From Henriciella algicola (GTDB lineage Bacteria > Pseudomonadota > Alphaproteobacteria > Caulobacterales > Hyphomonadaceae): a stretch of DNA of 64,000 nt. The stretch is taken from contig NZ_QWGA01000003.1 in the NCBI RefSeq assembly GCF_003576245.1, positions 868,001 through 932,000 of the forward strand. The letters run 5' to 3'. A program made the translations under genes and the position numbers. Positions 55,057 through 63,488 of the stretch are shown here, piece after piece (positions within the stretch are counted from its first letter, which is position 1; each line of letters starts with the position of its first letter). The notes beneath the pieces were generated by a model that saw only the letters and a program-made list of their open reading frames with translations, ran no database searches and was not told the DNA's origin.

Positions 55057-55995
55057 CTAATATTTGTATTTCACATTGAACCGCAGGATCCTGTCGAGGC
55101 TTTCGCTCTTCAGTGGCGGATTGGACTCGTAACGCACATCATAGGAGACGCCTGCCTGCACATGATCGGAGACGTCCGCATTCATGCGCAGCGTCGGGTG
55201 CACGGTAGAGGTCGGCCCTGAGAAGTTGACCTTCGTGTCCAGCTCCAGCGTCCAGTCCTCATCGATCAGCCAGTCGAACTCAGCGGCGCCATAAAGACCG
55301 ATGGAGCCGACCGTGCCTTCCTTCTTGGCGATATCGAGAAAGCGATAGCCCGGCCCAAATTCGCTGCGCAGCGTCATCGCCGCACCTTGAATGAGATACG
55401 CACCCGCGCCGACGCCTGCAAAGGCATCCGTCTCGAACCCCGCGAAATCATCGCGCGCGAAAGACCCGCGCACATAGCCGAAATACGCATCGGTCCAGAG
55501 CGTATCGAGCTGATAGGACGCGCCCCAATTGTTCTGGCTGTCCACCCCATTGGCCTCAGCCATGTTCGCATAGGTCTCCAGACGGTGGATCTGCGAACGC
55601 CGCTTCAGGTTCAGCTTGCCATGCAGGCCAAGAAACAGCGTGTCGGTGTTGCCCTTGGTTTCCGCCGCACTCAGCGAGATCTCACCATTGCGATCTTCCC
55701 AATAGTGCGCACCGCCGAACCGTGCAGGCTTCGGGGCGGGCACCACCAGAGGCTGGATGCGCAGTGGCTCTACGGGCAGGCTCAGATCTTCGACAACGGC
55801 GTCAATCTTCGCAGCGTGCTGCGGATAGGCCATCTTCGCCGCTGCGATGACCGCATCCACCTGAGCCGGATCATGCGTGTTCATCGCCGCCGATATCATC
55901 CGGTGAACGGCGCGGGGCAGCTCTTCAACATCTGGGGTGATAATGGCAGGGGCTGCGCCACCAGCGATTGCTGGCGCAAGTAAAAGGTCGAACAT
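55057..55995 (-). CDS. DUF481 outer-membrane beta-barrel protein (YdiY-like)
   Basis: A 312-residue protein. After a small N-terminal region (about 1-90) comes a DUF481 barrel: ISLSAAETKGNTDTLFLGLH, then alternating amphipathic strands, ending in aromatic FNVKYKY as expected for BamA recognition. The N-terminus (LLLAPAIAGGAAP) is a weak signal peptide candidate; a better start upstream was not seen. Members are salt-induced in some bacteria. Function here unknown. Confidence 0.82.
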   Translation of the reverse strand: MFDLLLAPAIAGGAAPAIITPDVEELPRAVHRMISAAMNTHDPAQVDAVIAAAKMAYPQHAAKIDAVVEDLSLPVEPLRIQPLVVPAPKPARFGGAHYWEDRNGEISLSAAETKGNTDTLFLGLHGKLNLKRRSQIHRLETYANMAEANGVDSQNNWGASYQLDTLWTDAYFGYVRGSFARDDFAGFETDAFAGVGAGAYLIQGAAMTLRSEFGPGYRFLDIAKKEGTVGSIGLYGAAEFDWLIDEDWTLELDTKVNFSGPTSTVHPTLRMNADVSDHVQAGVSYDVRYESNPPLKSESLDRILRFNVKYKY

Positions 55996-56043
55996 GCCTT
56001 CAATCCGGTCTGATTGGGTAGTGCGGCCCTCTTACCCGGCGTC

Positions 56044-56667
56044 TCACCGCCCGCGCAACCTGTCCAGCAGCTCAAGACCGGGCTTGGCTATCTTTGAGCC
56101 CCACTTGCCGAAGGTCATCGCATTCTCAAGGCGCTTCTCGATGAAGGCATCAAGGTCAGCTTCCTCCGGCTCATTCTGCCAATAGAGCACGATAGGCGGC
56201 AGCACCGCGGACAGAAGGCCGCGCTTGGTTTCCCGGTTATAGTCCGTCGCCGTATCGCCCGCAGCCGTCCAGATCGCATCGGCTGTCTTCCAGGTCCGCT
56301 GCGCGGCATCTGGCGTATTCCACGGCAGGAAGCCGCGCGCAGAGGCCCGCTTCACCGCCTCGCGGTGCGGCTCCAGCGCACCAAGCCAGGCCTTCACGCC
56401 TGCAGCCACTTTCTCATGTGTGCGCAGGTCCGATAGATCACTCTCTGCCAGCGCCGCCAGCATGTCTTCCTCGGCTCTATCGAAGAACCGCTCGACAAGA
56501 TCGCCGATGCCATTTGGCGCCGCGAGTGCAGCTTCATCGGAACTTATCCCGGCCTCGCGCATTGATGTCGTATAGGCTTGGTCCGTCCAGCCCATGTCAG
56601 CGACATGCGGCAGCAGGCTTTCCAGCCATTTATCCTGTAGTCGTACCGACGGGCGTTCTGCTGTCAT
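56044..56667 (-). CDS. COQ9 family protein
   Basis: A 207-residue helical, TetR-fold lipid-binding protein that supports ubiquinone biosynthesis. The block WTAAGDTATDYNRETKRGLL with VLPPIVLYWQ is the COQ9 signature, with a C-terminal IEKRLENAMTFGK helix. It diverges from rpsU, an order conserved in alphaproteobacteria. Confidence 0.92.
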   Translation of the reverse strand: MTAERPSVRLQDKWLESLLPHVADMGWTDQAYTTSMREAGISSDEAALAAPNGIGDLVERFFDRAEEDMLAALAESDLSDLRTHEKVAAGVKAWLGALEPHREAVKRASARGFLPWNTPDAAQRTWKTADAIWTAAGDTATDYNRETKRGLLSAVLPPIVLYWQNEPEEADLDAFIEKRLENAMTFGKWGSKIAKPGLELLDRLRGR

Positions 56668-56717
56668 TGCTGGCTCCGGGAGTAGGCAAGCTCAAAAATT
56701 GGTGTTATAGGCGCGCC

Positions 56718-56746
56718 TTCACAAGTATCTGATCACGCCAGACTAT
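56718..56746 (+). promoter_or_regulatory. rpsU promoter
   Basis: -35 TTCACA (56718-56723), a 17-base spacer and -10 GACTAT (56741-56746). The only in-frame ATG (56745) overlaps the -10, so transcription should begin downstream of it. Confidence 0.6.
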
Positions 56747-56786
56747 GTCCCAGTTGGCTCTACCGGCTGGGAAAACAAATGGAGAT

Positions 56787-57002
56787 TTGACCATCGTACA
56801 GATCGTCGTCCGCGACAACAATGTCGAACAAGCCCTTCGCGCACTGAAGAAAAAGATGCAGCGTGAGGGTCTCTTCCGGGAAATGAAATCCCGCACGCAT
56901 TTTGAAAAGCCTTCCGAAAAGAAGGCCCGCCAGAAGGCGGAAGCTGTGCGCCGCGCTCGCAAACTTGCTCGTAAGCGCGCCCAGCGCGAGGGTCTGGCCT
57001 AG
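56787..57002 (+). CDS. rpsU: 30S ribosomal protein S21, non-ATG start
   Basis: A roughly 70-residue ribosomal protein: [20 protein letters not shown], then the basic C-terminus [20 protein letters not shown]. Homologues begin (from memory) MVQ directly before the VRDNN strand; here that position is an ATC codon at 56793, with GGAG (56781-56784) 8 bases before it. A TTG at 56787 is the other candidate and is used for the coordinate, though its spacing from GGAG is only 2 bases. The ATG at 56745 lies in the -10 element. Terminator follows. Confidence 0.92.
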   Translation: MTIVQIVVRDNNVEQALRALKKKMQREGLFREMKSRTHFEKPSEKKARQKAEAVRRARKLARKRAQREGLA

Positions 57003-57030
57003 AACCAGACCGCCAATCTGGCGTGAAATC

Positions 57031-57063
57031 AGCCCCTTCGGCCCTGGCCGGAGGGGCTTTTTC
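57031..57063 (+). terminator. intrinsic terminator of rpsU
   Basis: AGCCCCTTCGGCC / GGCCGGAGGGGCT stem followed by TTTTTC, 29 bases after the rpsU stop. Confidence 0.9.
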
Positions 57064-57074
57064 ATGTCTGGAGC

Positions 57075-57196
57075 TGCCCCTTCGACCGCTTCGCGGCCAC
57101 TTCCCCCGCTCGCGGGGGGAGGTAGAACCCAATATTGATGCTGTATGTCCTCCCCCGTTCACGGGGAAGGTGCCGGCAGGCGGAGGGGGCGAAGCA
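57075..57196. repeat. compound intergenic palindromic element
   Basis: Two GC-rich hairpins, CCCCCGC/GCGGGGG (57103-57118) and CCCCGTTCACGGGG (about 57154-57167), flanked by CCCCTTCG and GGGGGCGAAGC. It resembles the CCCCCGTTCACGGGG repeats scattered between genes in alphaproteobacteria. It fills the gap before the ABC permease stop. Confidence 0.7.
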
Positions 57197-57199
57197 GAC

Positions 57200-58657
57200 C
57201 TAAGCCTTTGACTTCTTCCCCGGCACCAGCTTGCCGAACCATTTGCCGACATCGCCAACGCCTGCGCCATGTACCGCGCCCGCGCGGTAGACGCGTGAGG
57301 CGAGCCACAGCACCAGAAGCGAGGCTGCGATCATCAGGATGAGCAGTCCTGCAATCTCCCAGAACGGCATCACCGTCGGAATACGCAGGATCAGCAGGAA
57401 CGGCGTAAACACCGGCACCCAGCTCATCACGGCGATCAGCGGTGATTCCGGATCGGAAATGGCAACGGTGATCATGAACATCGGCACCATCAGCATCACG
57501 ATCAGCGGCGTCATCAGCGTCTGGGCTTCCTGGATCGTGTCACAGAGTGAACCGAGCGCGAGGAAGATCGCGCCATACATCAGATAGCCAAGCACGAAGC
57601 TCAGCAGCGCCGGCAGCAGAAGCTGGACGTCCCCCACAGAGCCAAGCACCGTAAAGATTGGCCCGCGAATGCCCGGATCAATCATGTTGGCAAACGCTGT
57701 GGCAAGGATCGTCGTACCAATCGCCCAGACCGCCATCAGCGTCAGCGCCACGGCTAGAACGGCCAGCAGCTTACCCGCCAGCATATGCGGCAGCTTCACA
57801 GACGTCAGAAGGCTGTCGAAAATCTTGTTGGAGCGCTCCTCGATCGTCCCCATCAGAAGGTAGTTCACGACCGAGAAGATCAGGAACCACAGCATGAACG
57901 CCATCAGGATGGACGCGTAGAAAGGCGCCCTGTCGGCCATGGTCACCTGTGAGCCACCTTCAGACGAAGCCGGGCGGGCCCGGCGTTCGGTCACGGGCCG
58001 CGTTTCCTGGCTGGCGCGGTTCAGGAGCGCAGGGTCAACGCCGGCACTCTCAAAGATACGCCGCTCGGCCAGCGTCCGCTCCGCGGCTTTTGCTCGCCGC
58101 AGCAGCGTGTCGGCGGTGACGTTCTCGCTCCAGTATTCAATCTCGCCATCGCCGTCCGGCACGAAGATCGCGGCAAAGAGCGGCAGCGGCCCTTCAGGCG
58201 TGTCGATCAGCTGCTCACCAAGAAGGTAAGGCGTGATCGCGTCCTGCGTGGTGGCCGGCGCTGGGACCTGCACAAAGCCCGCCTGTGGTAGTTCGAATGC
58301 AGGCTTACCTGCGCGATCCAGCGCGTCTTCTACAGATGCACCATCAGCGAGCGCCGTATCAAACGTCACAAGCGCCTCATTGGGCTCAGCAGTGCCCATG
58401 ACGCTTGCCGGGTCCAGGGACAGCCTCGCCGCCTCCACGCGGTTCTCATTGATCTCGGCATCAAGCACGGTCGAGAAGGCATCGCCGCTCTCGATAACCG
58501 CGAAGTAGCGTGTCGGCTGTGAGTTCTCCGCCCATGTCGGCGCCATCATGGCGACGGCCAGCAGGAGCGGCGTCAACAACAGGCCGAGCCAGAAGCCCCA
58601 GGCCTGCACATAACCAAGATAGTCGCGGCGGGCGACGAGATAGATGGAACGGATCAT
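57200..58657 (-). CDS. ABC transporter permease (NatB/ABC-2 type)
   Basis: A 485-residue inner-membrane protein. One N-terminal helix (FWLGLLLTPLLLAVAMM) is followed by a large periplasmic region (about 45-245) and five or six C-terminal helices (ASILMAFMLWFLIFSVVNYL, VALTLMAVWAIGTTILATAF, LLIVMLMVPMFMITVAI-like stretches). The layout is that of Na+/ABC-2 exporters such as NatB. It overlaps the ATPase gene by four bases, so the pair is translationally coupled. Confidence 0.88.
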   Translation of the reverse strand: MIRSIYLVARRDYLGYVQAWGFWLGLLLTPLLLAVAMMAPTWAENSQPTRYFAVIESGDAFSTVLDAEINENRVEAARLSLDPASVMGTAEPNEALVTFDTALADGASVEDALDRAGKPAFELPQAGFVQVPAPATTQDAITPYLLGEQLIDTPEGPLPLFAAIFVPDGDGEIEYWSENVTADTLLRRAKAAERTLAERRIFESAGVDPALLNRASQETRPVTERRARPASSEGGSQVTMADRAPFYASILMAFMLWFLIFSVVNYLLMGTIEERSNKIFDSLLTSVKLPHMLAGKLLAVLAVALTLMAVWAIGTTILATAFANMIDPGIRGPIFTVLGSVGDVQLLLPALLSFVLGYLMYGAIFLALGSLCDTIQEAQTLMTPLIVMLMVPMFMITVAISDPESPLIAVMSWVPVFTPFLLILRIPTVMPFWEIAGLLILMIAASLLVLWLASRVYRAGAVHGAGVGDVGKWFGKLVPGKKSKA

Positions 58658-59616
58658 GCGACTTTCCTCGCAGCATCACCAGCAAGCGACTGGCGAAGGT
58701 CTTCAGCTTCGGCTTCGGAAACGAGCGATACGAAGACGTCCCGCAGACGCGCTTCTTCCGGCCTGAAACTCGTAATCGGCGCACCGGCATCGATCGCGGC
58801 GCGCAGGGCATCCTGCGCATCGACACCAGCAGGCAGCTTCACCCGCCAGACATCGCCGCTGCGCTCACTAATCTCAAAGCCCTTCGGCTTCAGCGCCGCA
58901 TCAAGGTAGAACCCTTCTGACACGCCGATCAGCACGGCGCGGCCAAGCGCACCAAACGCCTCGTCCAGCGTACCGTCGAACACCTTGCGCCCGCGCGCCA
59001 TCATCACGATGGAGTCGCACAGCCGTTCGGCATGCTCCATCACATGGGTTGAAAACAGGATCGTCGCACCGCGCTTGTGCTCCTCGATTATCATGTCTTC
59101 CAGCCCTTGCTGGTTGACCGGGTCGAGGCCGGAGAATGGCTCATCGAGGATCAGGAAGTCCGGCTGATGCGCCAGCGATGACAGGATCTGCACCTTTTGC
59201 GACATGCCCTTTGAGAGCTTCGACACGCGCGAGCGGGCAAACTCTCCAAGACCCATACGCTCAAGCAACTCATCGGCACGCTTGCGGCTTTCGCTCGCAC
59301 TCATGCCCTTCAGCCGCGCGAAATAGGAGATGGTCGCCCGCGCCGTCATCTTCTTGTAGAGGCCGCGCTCCTCGGGAAGGAAGCCGACATGACGCAGGCT
59401 CTCAATATTAGGCGACGCACCGAAAAGACTGACCTTCCCCTCATCCGGGCTCAGCACACCGAGCGCCATGCGCAGGCTGGTCGACTTGCCCGCACCGTTC
59501 GGACCAAGAAAGCCGACAATGCTGCCCTTCGGCACACTCATGCTCAGGTCGCGGACCGCCGTGAAAGCGCCAAAGCGCTTCGTTACGGCGTTCAGTTCGA
59601 GTGGCGCAGGCCCCAT
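58654..59616 (-). CDS. ABC transporter ATP-binding protein (NatA type)
   Basis: A 320-residue ATPase. Walker A is GPNGAGKSTS, the Q-loop region FLPEERGLYKKM, the signature LSKGMSQKVQIL and Walker B LILDEPFSGLDP, followed by the H-loop in FSTHVME. The last 80 residues form a C-terminal DUF4162-like extension. It starts the two-gene NatAB-type exporter unit; substrate unknown. Confidence 0.92.
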   Translation of the reverse strand: MGPAPLELNAVTKRFGAFTAVRDLSMSVPKGSIVGFLGPNGAGKSTSLRMALGVLSPDEGKVSLFGASPNIESLRHVGFLPEERGLYKKMTARATISYFARLKGMSASESRKRADELLERMGLGEFARSRVSKLSKGMSQKVQILSSLAHQPDFLILDEPFSGLDPVNQQGLEDMIIEEHKRGATILFSTHVMEHAERLCDSIVMMARGRKVFDGTLDEAFGALGRAVLIGVSEGFYLDAALKPKGFEISERSGDVWRVKLPAGVDAQDALRAAIDAGAPITSFRPEEARLRDVFVSLVSEAEAEDLRQSLAGDAARKVA

Positions 59617-59719
59617 ATTCCCTCCGGGAAGACTAAAACTTCTCGACTATCGATAAACCAAACTGAGGTTTCCTGGCTAGCCCTTGCCAAGACTTAAAAC
59701 AGCGCGCAGGCTCCATCCC

Positions 59720-59974
59720 ATGAAGCCTCGTATGGGTCAGGGAATGGGACGTGCCGGACCGCCTCACAGCGCTGGCACCGACATGGACGAGACGCACACG
59801 ATCGGCGCAACCAGTATCGACAGGGACGAAGAACTCCAGCGCGTAGAGGCCGCATTAAAGCGCCTTGATCGCGGGCAGTTCGGCCACTGCCTCTATTGCG
59901 GCGACCGGATCGACCTTGAGCGCTTACAGCATGACCCCACTGTCGAAAGCTGCGATACCTGCCGGGAAGACTAG
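59720..59974 (+). CDS. small TraR/DksA-type zinc-finger protein
   Basis: An 84-residue protein. After a Met/Gly-rich N-terminus comes an acidic helix (SIDRDEELQRVEAALKRLDR) and a C4 zinc finger (CLYCGDRIDLERL then CDTC). That is the C-terminal half of DksA/TraR, which binds the RNA-polymerase secondary channel, but the usual N-terminal coiled-coil is shortened. ATG at 59720; an upstream TTG would add 12 residues. Confidence 0.85.
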   Translation: MKPRMGQGMGRAGPPHSAGTDMDETHTIGATSIDRDEELQRVEAALKRLDRGQFGHCLYCGDRIDLERLQHDPTVESCDTCRED

Positions 59975-60015
59975 GCCCGCCTCCTTCAGGCAGACTTCAA
60001 TCAGGATAGAACATC

Positions 60016-60435
60016 ATGACAGCCAACTGCCTCTGCGGCTCCGTCAGCGTGACCATCGACGCAAAGCCGGACTTCATCTTCGACTGTAATTGCAGCCTCT
60101 GCCGCAAGACGGGCAGCGCCTGGGGCTATTTCAAGCCTGAAGCGGTGACTACCGACGGCGAGACCGTCGGATATGCGCGCAGCGACAAGACGCTCGCCGC
60201 CGTAGACGTTCATTCCTGCAAATCCTGCGGGGCGACAACGCACTGGGTCCGCACCGACGCCTTCAGGGACACGCACAAGGTCAACGACATGGTGGGCGTC
60301 AACATGCGCCTCTTCGACCCTGACCTTCTGGACGGCGTGCCGGTCCAGTTCCCGGACGGAAAGAACTGGACCGGTGAAGGCGCATTCGGCTTCAGGCGCC
60401 ACGGCTTCACGATCAGCGAAACCGCCCGCTGGTAA
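60016..60435 (+). CDS. GFA/CENP-V family zinc protein
   Basis: A 139-residue protein of the glutathione-dependent formaldehyde-activating family. Zinc ligands appear as CLCGSV near the N-terminus, CNCSLCRKTGSA, and CKSCGATTHWV. Whether it binds S-hydroxymethyl-glutathione or has another role cannot be told; the fold is used for several functions. Confidence 0.9.
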   Translation: MTANCLCGSVSVTIDAKPDFIFDCNCSLCRKTGSAWGYFKPEAVTTDGETVGYARSDKTLAAVDVHSCKSCGATTHWVRTDAFRDTHKVNDMVGVNMRLFDPDLLDGVPVQFPDGKNWTGEGAFGFRRHGFTISETARW

Positions 60436-60646
60436 GCCGGACCAGCTCGCTGCCGACAACTTCACTTTCGCGACCATCTAAACCACCCGAAGTGTGTTGC
60501 CGGGGCGTTGCAAGCGCGGTTATCTGCATATGGGGACAGAATCCAGTGCCGCGAAAGGTAATCAGCCCTGAATGCTTGCTGATCGTCTGACGCAAAAGCG
60601 ATCAGAGCTTCAACGATCTGGCACGGATAAAAATTGCGGGGACAAA

Positions 60647-61990
60647 ATGCGTTTTCATTTCCTTCTGGTCGCAGCCTTAGGCTTTCTATTGTCGGCAGTA
60701 CCGGCTGCCATGGCGCAGTCGGACAATAGCGGTGTGAATGCGTGGGACTTGGACGAGGCCGGTGAATATCAGCAAGCCTTGCCGGCCTTCGAGAACGCGT
60801 GCGAGATTGGCAACGCACAAGCCTGTGCCATGGCTGCGACCTACTATATTCGCGGCGAAAAGGTTGCCCAGAATGTGCTCAATGCGAAACCTTACGCTGA
60901 GAAGGCATGTGATGGCGGCATAGCGCCACTCTGCGACTTCCTCGGCTGGGAGTATATTCGAGGCGGCAATTGGGAGAAGGACGGCCAACGTGGTGTCGAT
61001 CTGATTGAACAGGCCTGCCGTTTGGATGACGGTCATTCTTGCAAAACAATGGCTATTTCCTACGACGATGGTGGTGGCGATCTGATCGCAAGAGACCCGA
61101 ACCTCTCTTACATCTACGCTCTGAAGACCTGCGCGCTGGCGTGGCAGGATGAAGAATTCCTGAGCGAATATTGTGAGAAGGCTGATGCGTTGGCGTCATC
61201 AGGTGAAGTGACTATCACGCAGTCACGAAGCGCGCTTGAACGTGCGCTCTGCGACATCAATCTCGCCTCCAACTGTTTTACACTCGCCAGTTTCCATCAG
61301 CATGGAAAGCAAGGCCTGCCGGTCGATGCTGCACTGTCTGCTGAACTCTATGAAAAGGCCTGTGAGTGGGGAGACACTAGAGGATGCGCAAATCTCGGCT
61401 GGGCGCACGAGAACGGCGAACTTGGCCTGGAGACAGATTTTGCGAAGGCTATGACGTTTTACTCCAAGGCGTGCTCTCTGGATGGCTCCGTGGGCTGCGA
61501 AAACTTGGCCATAATTCATGAAACCGGCCCGGAGGAATATCGTGATGTCGATTTGGCTGTCGCTTACCATGACAAGGCCTGCGAACTCGGCGGCGCACGC
61601 GGCTGCTATTTGCTCGGGTCGGCGTACCTGACCAGCAAACTCGGCCGGCAGCAGAATGACGAGAAAGCGCTGGCTTATGGTCAGCGAGGCTGCGAGTTAG
61701 GAGGGTCCGACGCCTGCCGCCTCGTGGAAACAGTGCAAGAAATACGATCAATCGACGAGCGCAATGCGCGCAGAGTGGTCGAGGCACAACGTGAGGCCCG
61801 CCGCCGGGATGAAGCAGAACGCAACCGGTTGGCTGAGAGTCGCGGCCGATCTCAAACTTTCATCAATGGCCTGTACGATAGGCCGACAGAGCCCTCCCAG
61901 AAGCGGGTCTGCGGAATGATCTATCAAGGCGGCCGCGCCACCTATGAATGCATGACCGAACAGCACTACGACCGATACTACAGACCGTAG
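60647..61990 (+). CDS. exported Sel1-like repeat protein, cysteine-rich
   Basis: A 447-residue secreted protein. Signal peptide with cleavage near VPAAMA-QSD. At least seven Sel1-like helical repeats follow, many with paired cysteines (CEIGNAQACAMAATYY, CEWGDTRGCANLGWAHENG, CELGGARGCYLLGSAY), like Helicobacter Hcp proteins. The C-terminal tail has a basic stretch (RRVVEAQREARRRDEAERNR). The start at 60647 follows GGGGACAAA. Periplasmic scaffold role inferred from the fold. A spliced-in origin is possible: its codon use looks less GC-rich than the neighbours. Confidence 0.88.
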   Translation: MRFHFLLVAALGFLLSAVPAAMAQSDNSGVNAWDLDEAGEYQQALPAFENACEIGNAQACAMAATYYIRGEKVAQNVLNAKPYAEKACDGGIAPLCDFLGWEYIRGGNWEKDGQRGVDLIEQACRLDDGHSCKTMAISYDDGGGDLIARDPNLSYIYALKTCALAWQDEEFLSEYCEKADALASSGEVTITQSRSALERALCDINLASNCFTLASFHQHGKQGLPVDAALSAELYEKACEWGDTRGCANLGWAHENGELGLETDFAKAMTFYSKACSLDGSVGCENLAIIHETGPEEYRDVDLAVAYHDKACELGGARGCYLLGSAYLTSKLGRQQNDEKALAYGQRGCELGGSDACRLVETVQEIRSIDERNARRVVEAQREARRRDEAERNRLAESRGRSQTFINGLYDRPTEPSQKRVCGMIYQGGRATYECMTEQHYDRYYRP

Positions 61991-62028
61991 CGACGCAATA
62001 TCGATGCCAGCCTTCGCAGCAGGCCCAT

Positions 62029-62349
62029 TCAGCTCGCTGCCGAGAGGCGCATCAACACCAGCCCTGACAGGATCAGAACTGCTGCGGCGATGCGCATGGG
62101 GCTGATGCTTTCGCCCAGGAAGACGATGCCGAGGACAAAGGCGCCGACCGCGCCAATACCGGTCCAGACCGTATAGGCTGTGCCCAGCGGCAGGACGCGC
62201 ATTGACCATGACAGCAGCGCAAAGCTGCCAATCATCGCCGTCAGCGTGATCACGCTCGGCCAGAGCCGGGTGAAACCGGCCGACTGCTTCATGAAATAGG
62301 CCCAGACGACTTCAAGCAGTCCGGCCACGAAAAGAATGATCCACGCCAT
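62029..62349 (-). CDS. SMR family exporter, SugE/Gdx type
   Basis: A 106-residue four-helix inner-membrane transporter. [11 protein letters not shown] and the following [19 protein letters not shown] are Gdx/SugE landmarks, and the membrane glutamate is in [11 protein letters not shown]. Gdx members export guanidinium; EmrE-type members differ in these loops. A GAGG ribosome site lies 7 bases before the ATG, and a hairpin with an ACGG loop lies just upstream of it. Confidence 0.9.
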   Translation of the reverse strand: MAWIILFVAGLLEVVWAYFMKQSAGFTRLWPSVITLTAMIGSFALLSWSMRVLPLGTAYTVWTGIGAVGAFVLGIVFLGESISPMRIAAAVLILSGLVLMRLSAAS

Positions 62350-62364
62350 CGCATGACCTCATCG

Positions 62365-62421
62365 GAAAAGCGCCGGGCCGTCCCGGACTTTTCTCCCATG
62401 AGGGCGAGGACGTGGCCTGCC
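62365..62421 (-). promoter_or_regulatory. candidate guanidine-II-like riboswitch upstream of gdx
   Basis: On the minus strand, hairpin 62365-62393 has lower stem GAAAAG/CTTTTC, upper stem CCGGG/CCCGG and loop ACGG, matching the ACGR loop of guanidine-II hairpins. It sits just before the ribosome site, as P2 does. A second weaker hairpin (about 62403-62421) has CCACGT in its loop, where the last base is not a purine. So one half is canonical and the other is not. Confidence 0.4.
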
Positions 62422-62492
62422 TTTTCTTACACTGAGGCCCACGTGGTGACCAAAGTCGAACCATAAGGGCTATAGACGCTGACTTCTGAAGC

Positions 62493-63455
62493 TTAGTTCA
62501 GACCCTCGCGCCCAATCGCATAGAACCGCTCGCGGCGCTGGCGTTTCAGTTCGGCTGGGGACAGGCCTTCCAGTTGGCTGAGCGCCTTCTCGATGGCCTT
62601 GCCTGCCTGGCTGACGGCGCGCTGCGGGTCGCGGTGGGCGCCGCCAATCGGCTCCTTCACGACATCGTCGATGACTTTCAGCTTCAGAAGGTCTTCAGAG
62701 GTGATCTTCATCGCTTCTGCCGCATCGCGCGCCTTGGCCGAGTCGCGGTAAAGGATCGAGGCGCAGCCTTCCGGTGAGATAACGGAATAGATGGAGTGCT
62801 CCATCATCAGGACGCGGTTGGCCGCTGCGATGGCAATCGCGCCGCCGGAGCCGCCTTCACCGATAATCAGGGACACCATCGGCACTGTCAGCGTCAAGCA
62901 GCGCTCGGTCGAGCGCGCAATCGCTTCGGCCTGGCCGCGCTCTTCGCCCGCCTTGCCGGGGAACGCGCCAGCCGTATCCACAAAGGACAGCACAGGCAGG
63001 TTGAACTTATCGGCCAGATCCATGAGGCGCACGGCCTTACGGTAGCCTTCAGGGTGCGCCATGCCGAAATTGTGGCGCAGACGGCTTTCAGTGTTGCGGC
63101 CCTTTTCATGGCCCATGACAACGACGCTCTGGCCCCGGAAGGTCGCAAGGCCACCAATCACGGCTTCGTCATTGCCGAACACACGGTCGCCTGCCAACTC
63201 CTGAAAGTCTTCGAATAGCTGCTCGATATAGTCGCTGAAGTGCGGGCGCTCCGGGTGGCGGGCAACCTGCGTCTTGCGCCACGGCGTCAGCGAGGAATAC
63301 GTGTCCTTCAGCTGCTTGGCAGCCTTGTCCTTGAGCTTCTTCAGCTCATCGGAAATCGACGGGCCTTCACCCTGCTGGGACACGGCTTCCAGCTCGGCAA
63401 TCTTTGTCTCGAGCTCTGCGATCGGCTTTTCAAAATCGAGATAGGTCGTTGGCAT
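62493..63455 (-). CDS. accA: acetyl-CoA carboxylase carboxyltransferase subunit alpha
   Basis: A 320-residue subunit of the enzyme that makes malonyl-CoA. The N-terminus (YLDFEKPIAELETKIAELE) and the core AVIGGLATFRGQSVVVMGHE and GEGGSGGAIAIAAANRVLM are AccA-typical, with oxyanion glycine-rich loops. Full length. accD and accB/C are not in the window. Confidence 0.96.
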   Translation of the reverse strand: MPTTYLDFEKPIAELETKIAELEAVSQQGEGPSISDELKKLKDKAAKQLKDTYSSLTPWRKTQVARHPERPHFSDYIEQLFEDFQELAGDRVFGNDEAVIGGLATFRGQSVVVMGHEKGRNTESRLRHNFGMAHPEGYRKAVRLMDLADKFNLPVLSFVDTAGAFPGKAGEERGQAEAIARSTERCLTLTVPMVSLIIGEGGSGGAIAIAAANRVLMMEHSIYSVISPEGCASILYRDSAKARDAAEAMKITSEDLLKLKVIDDVVKEPIGGAHRDPQRAVSQAGKAIEKALSQLEGLSPAELKRQRRERFYAIGREGLN

Positions 63456-63488
63456 AATGATGAACCTAGTGCTGCTTTTGGGCGATTC

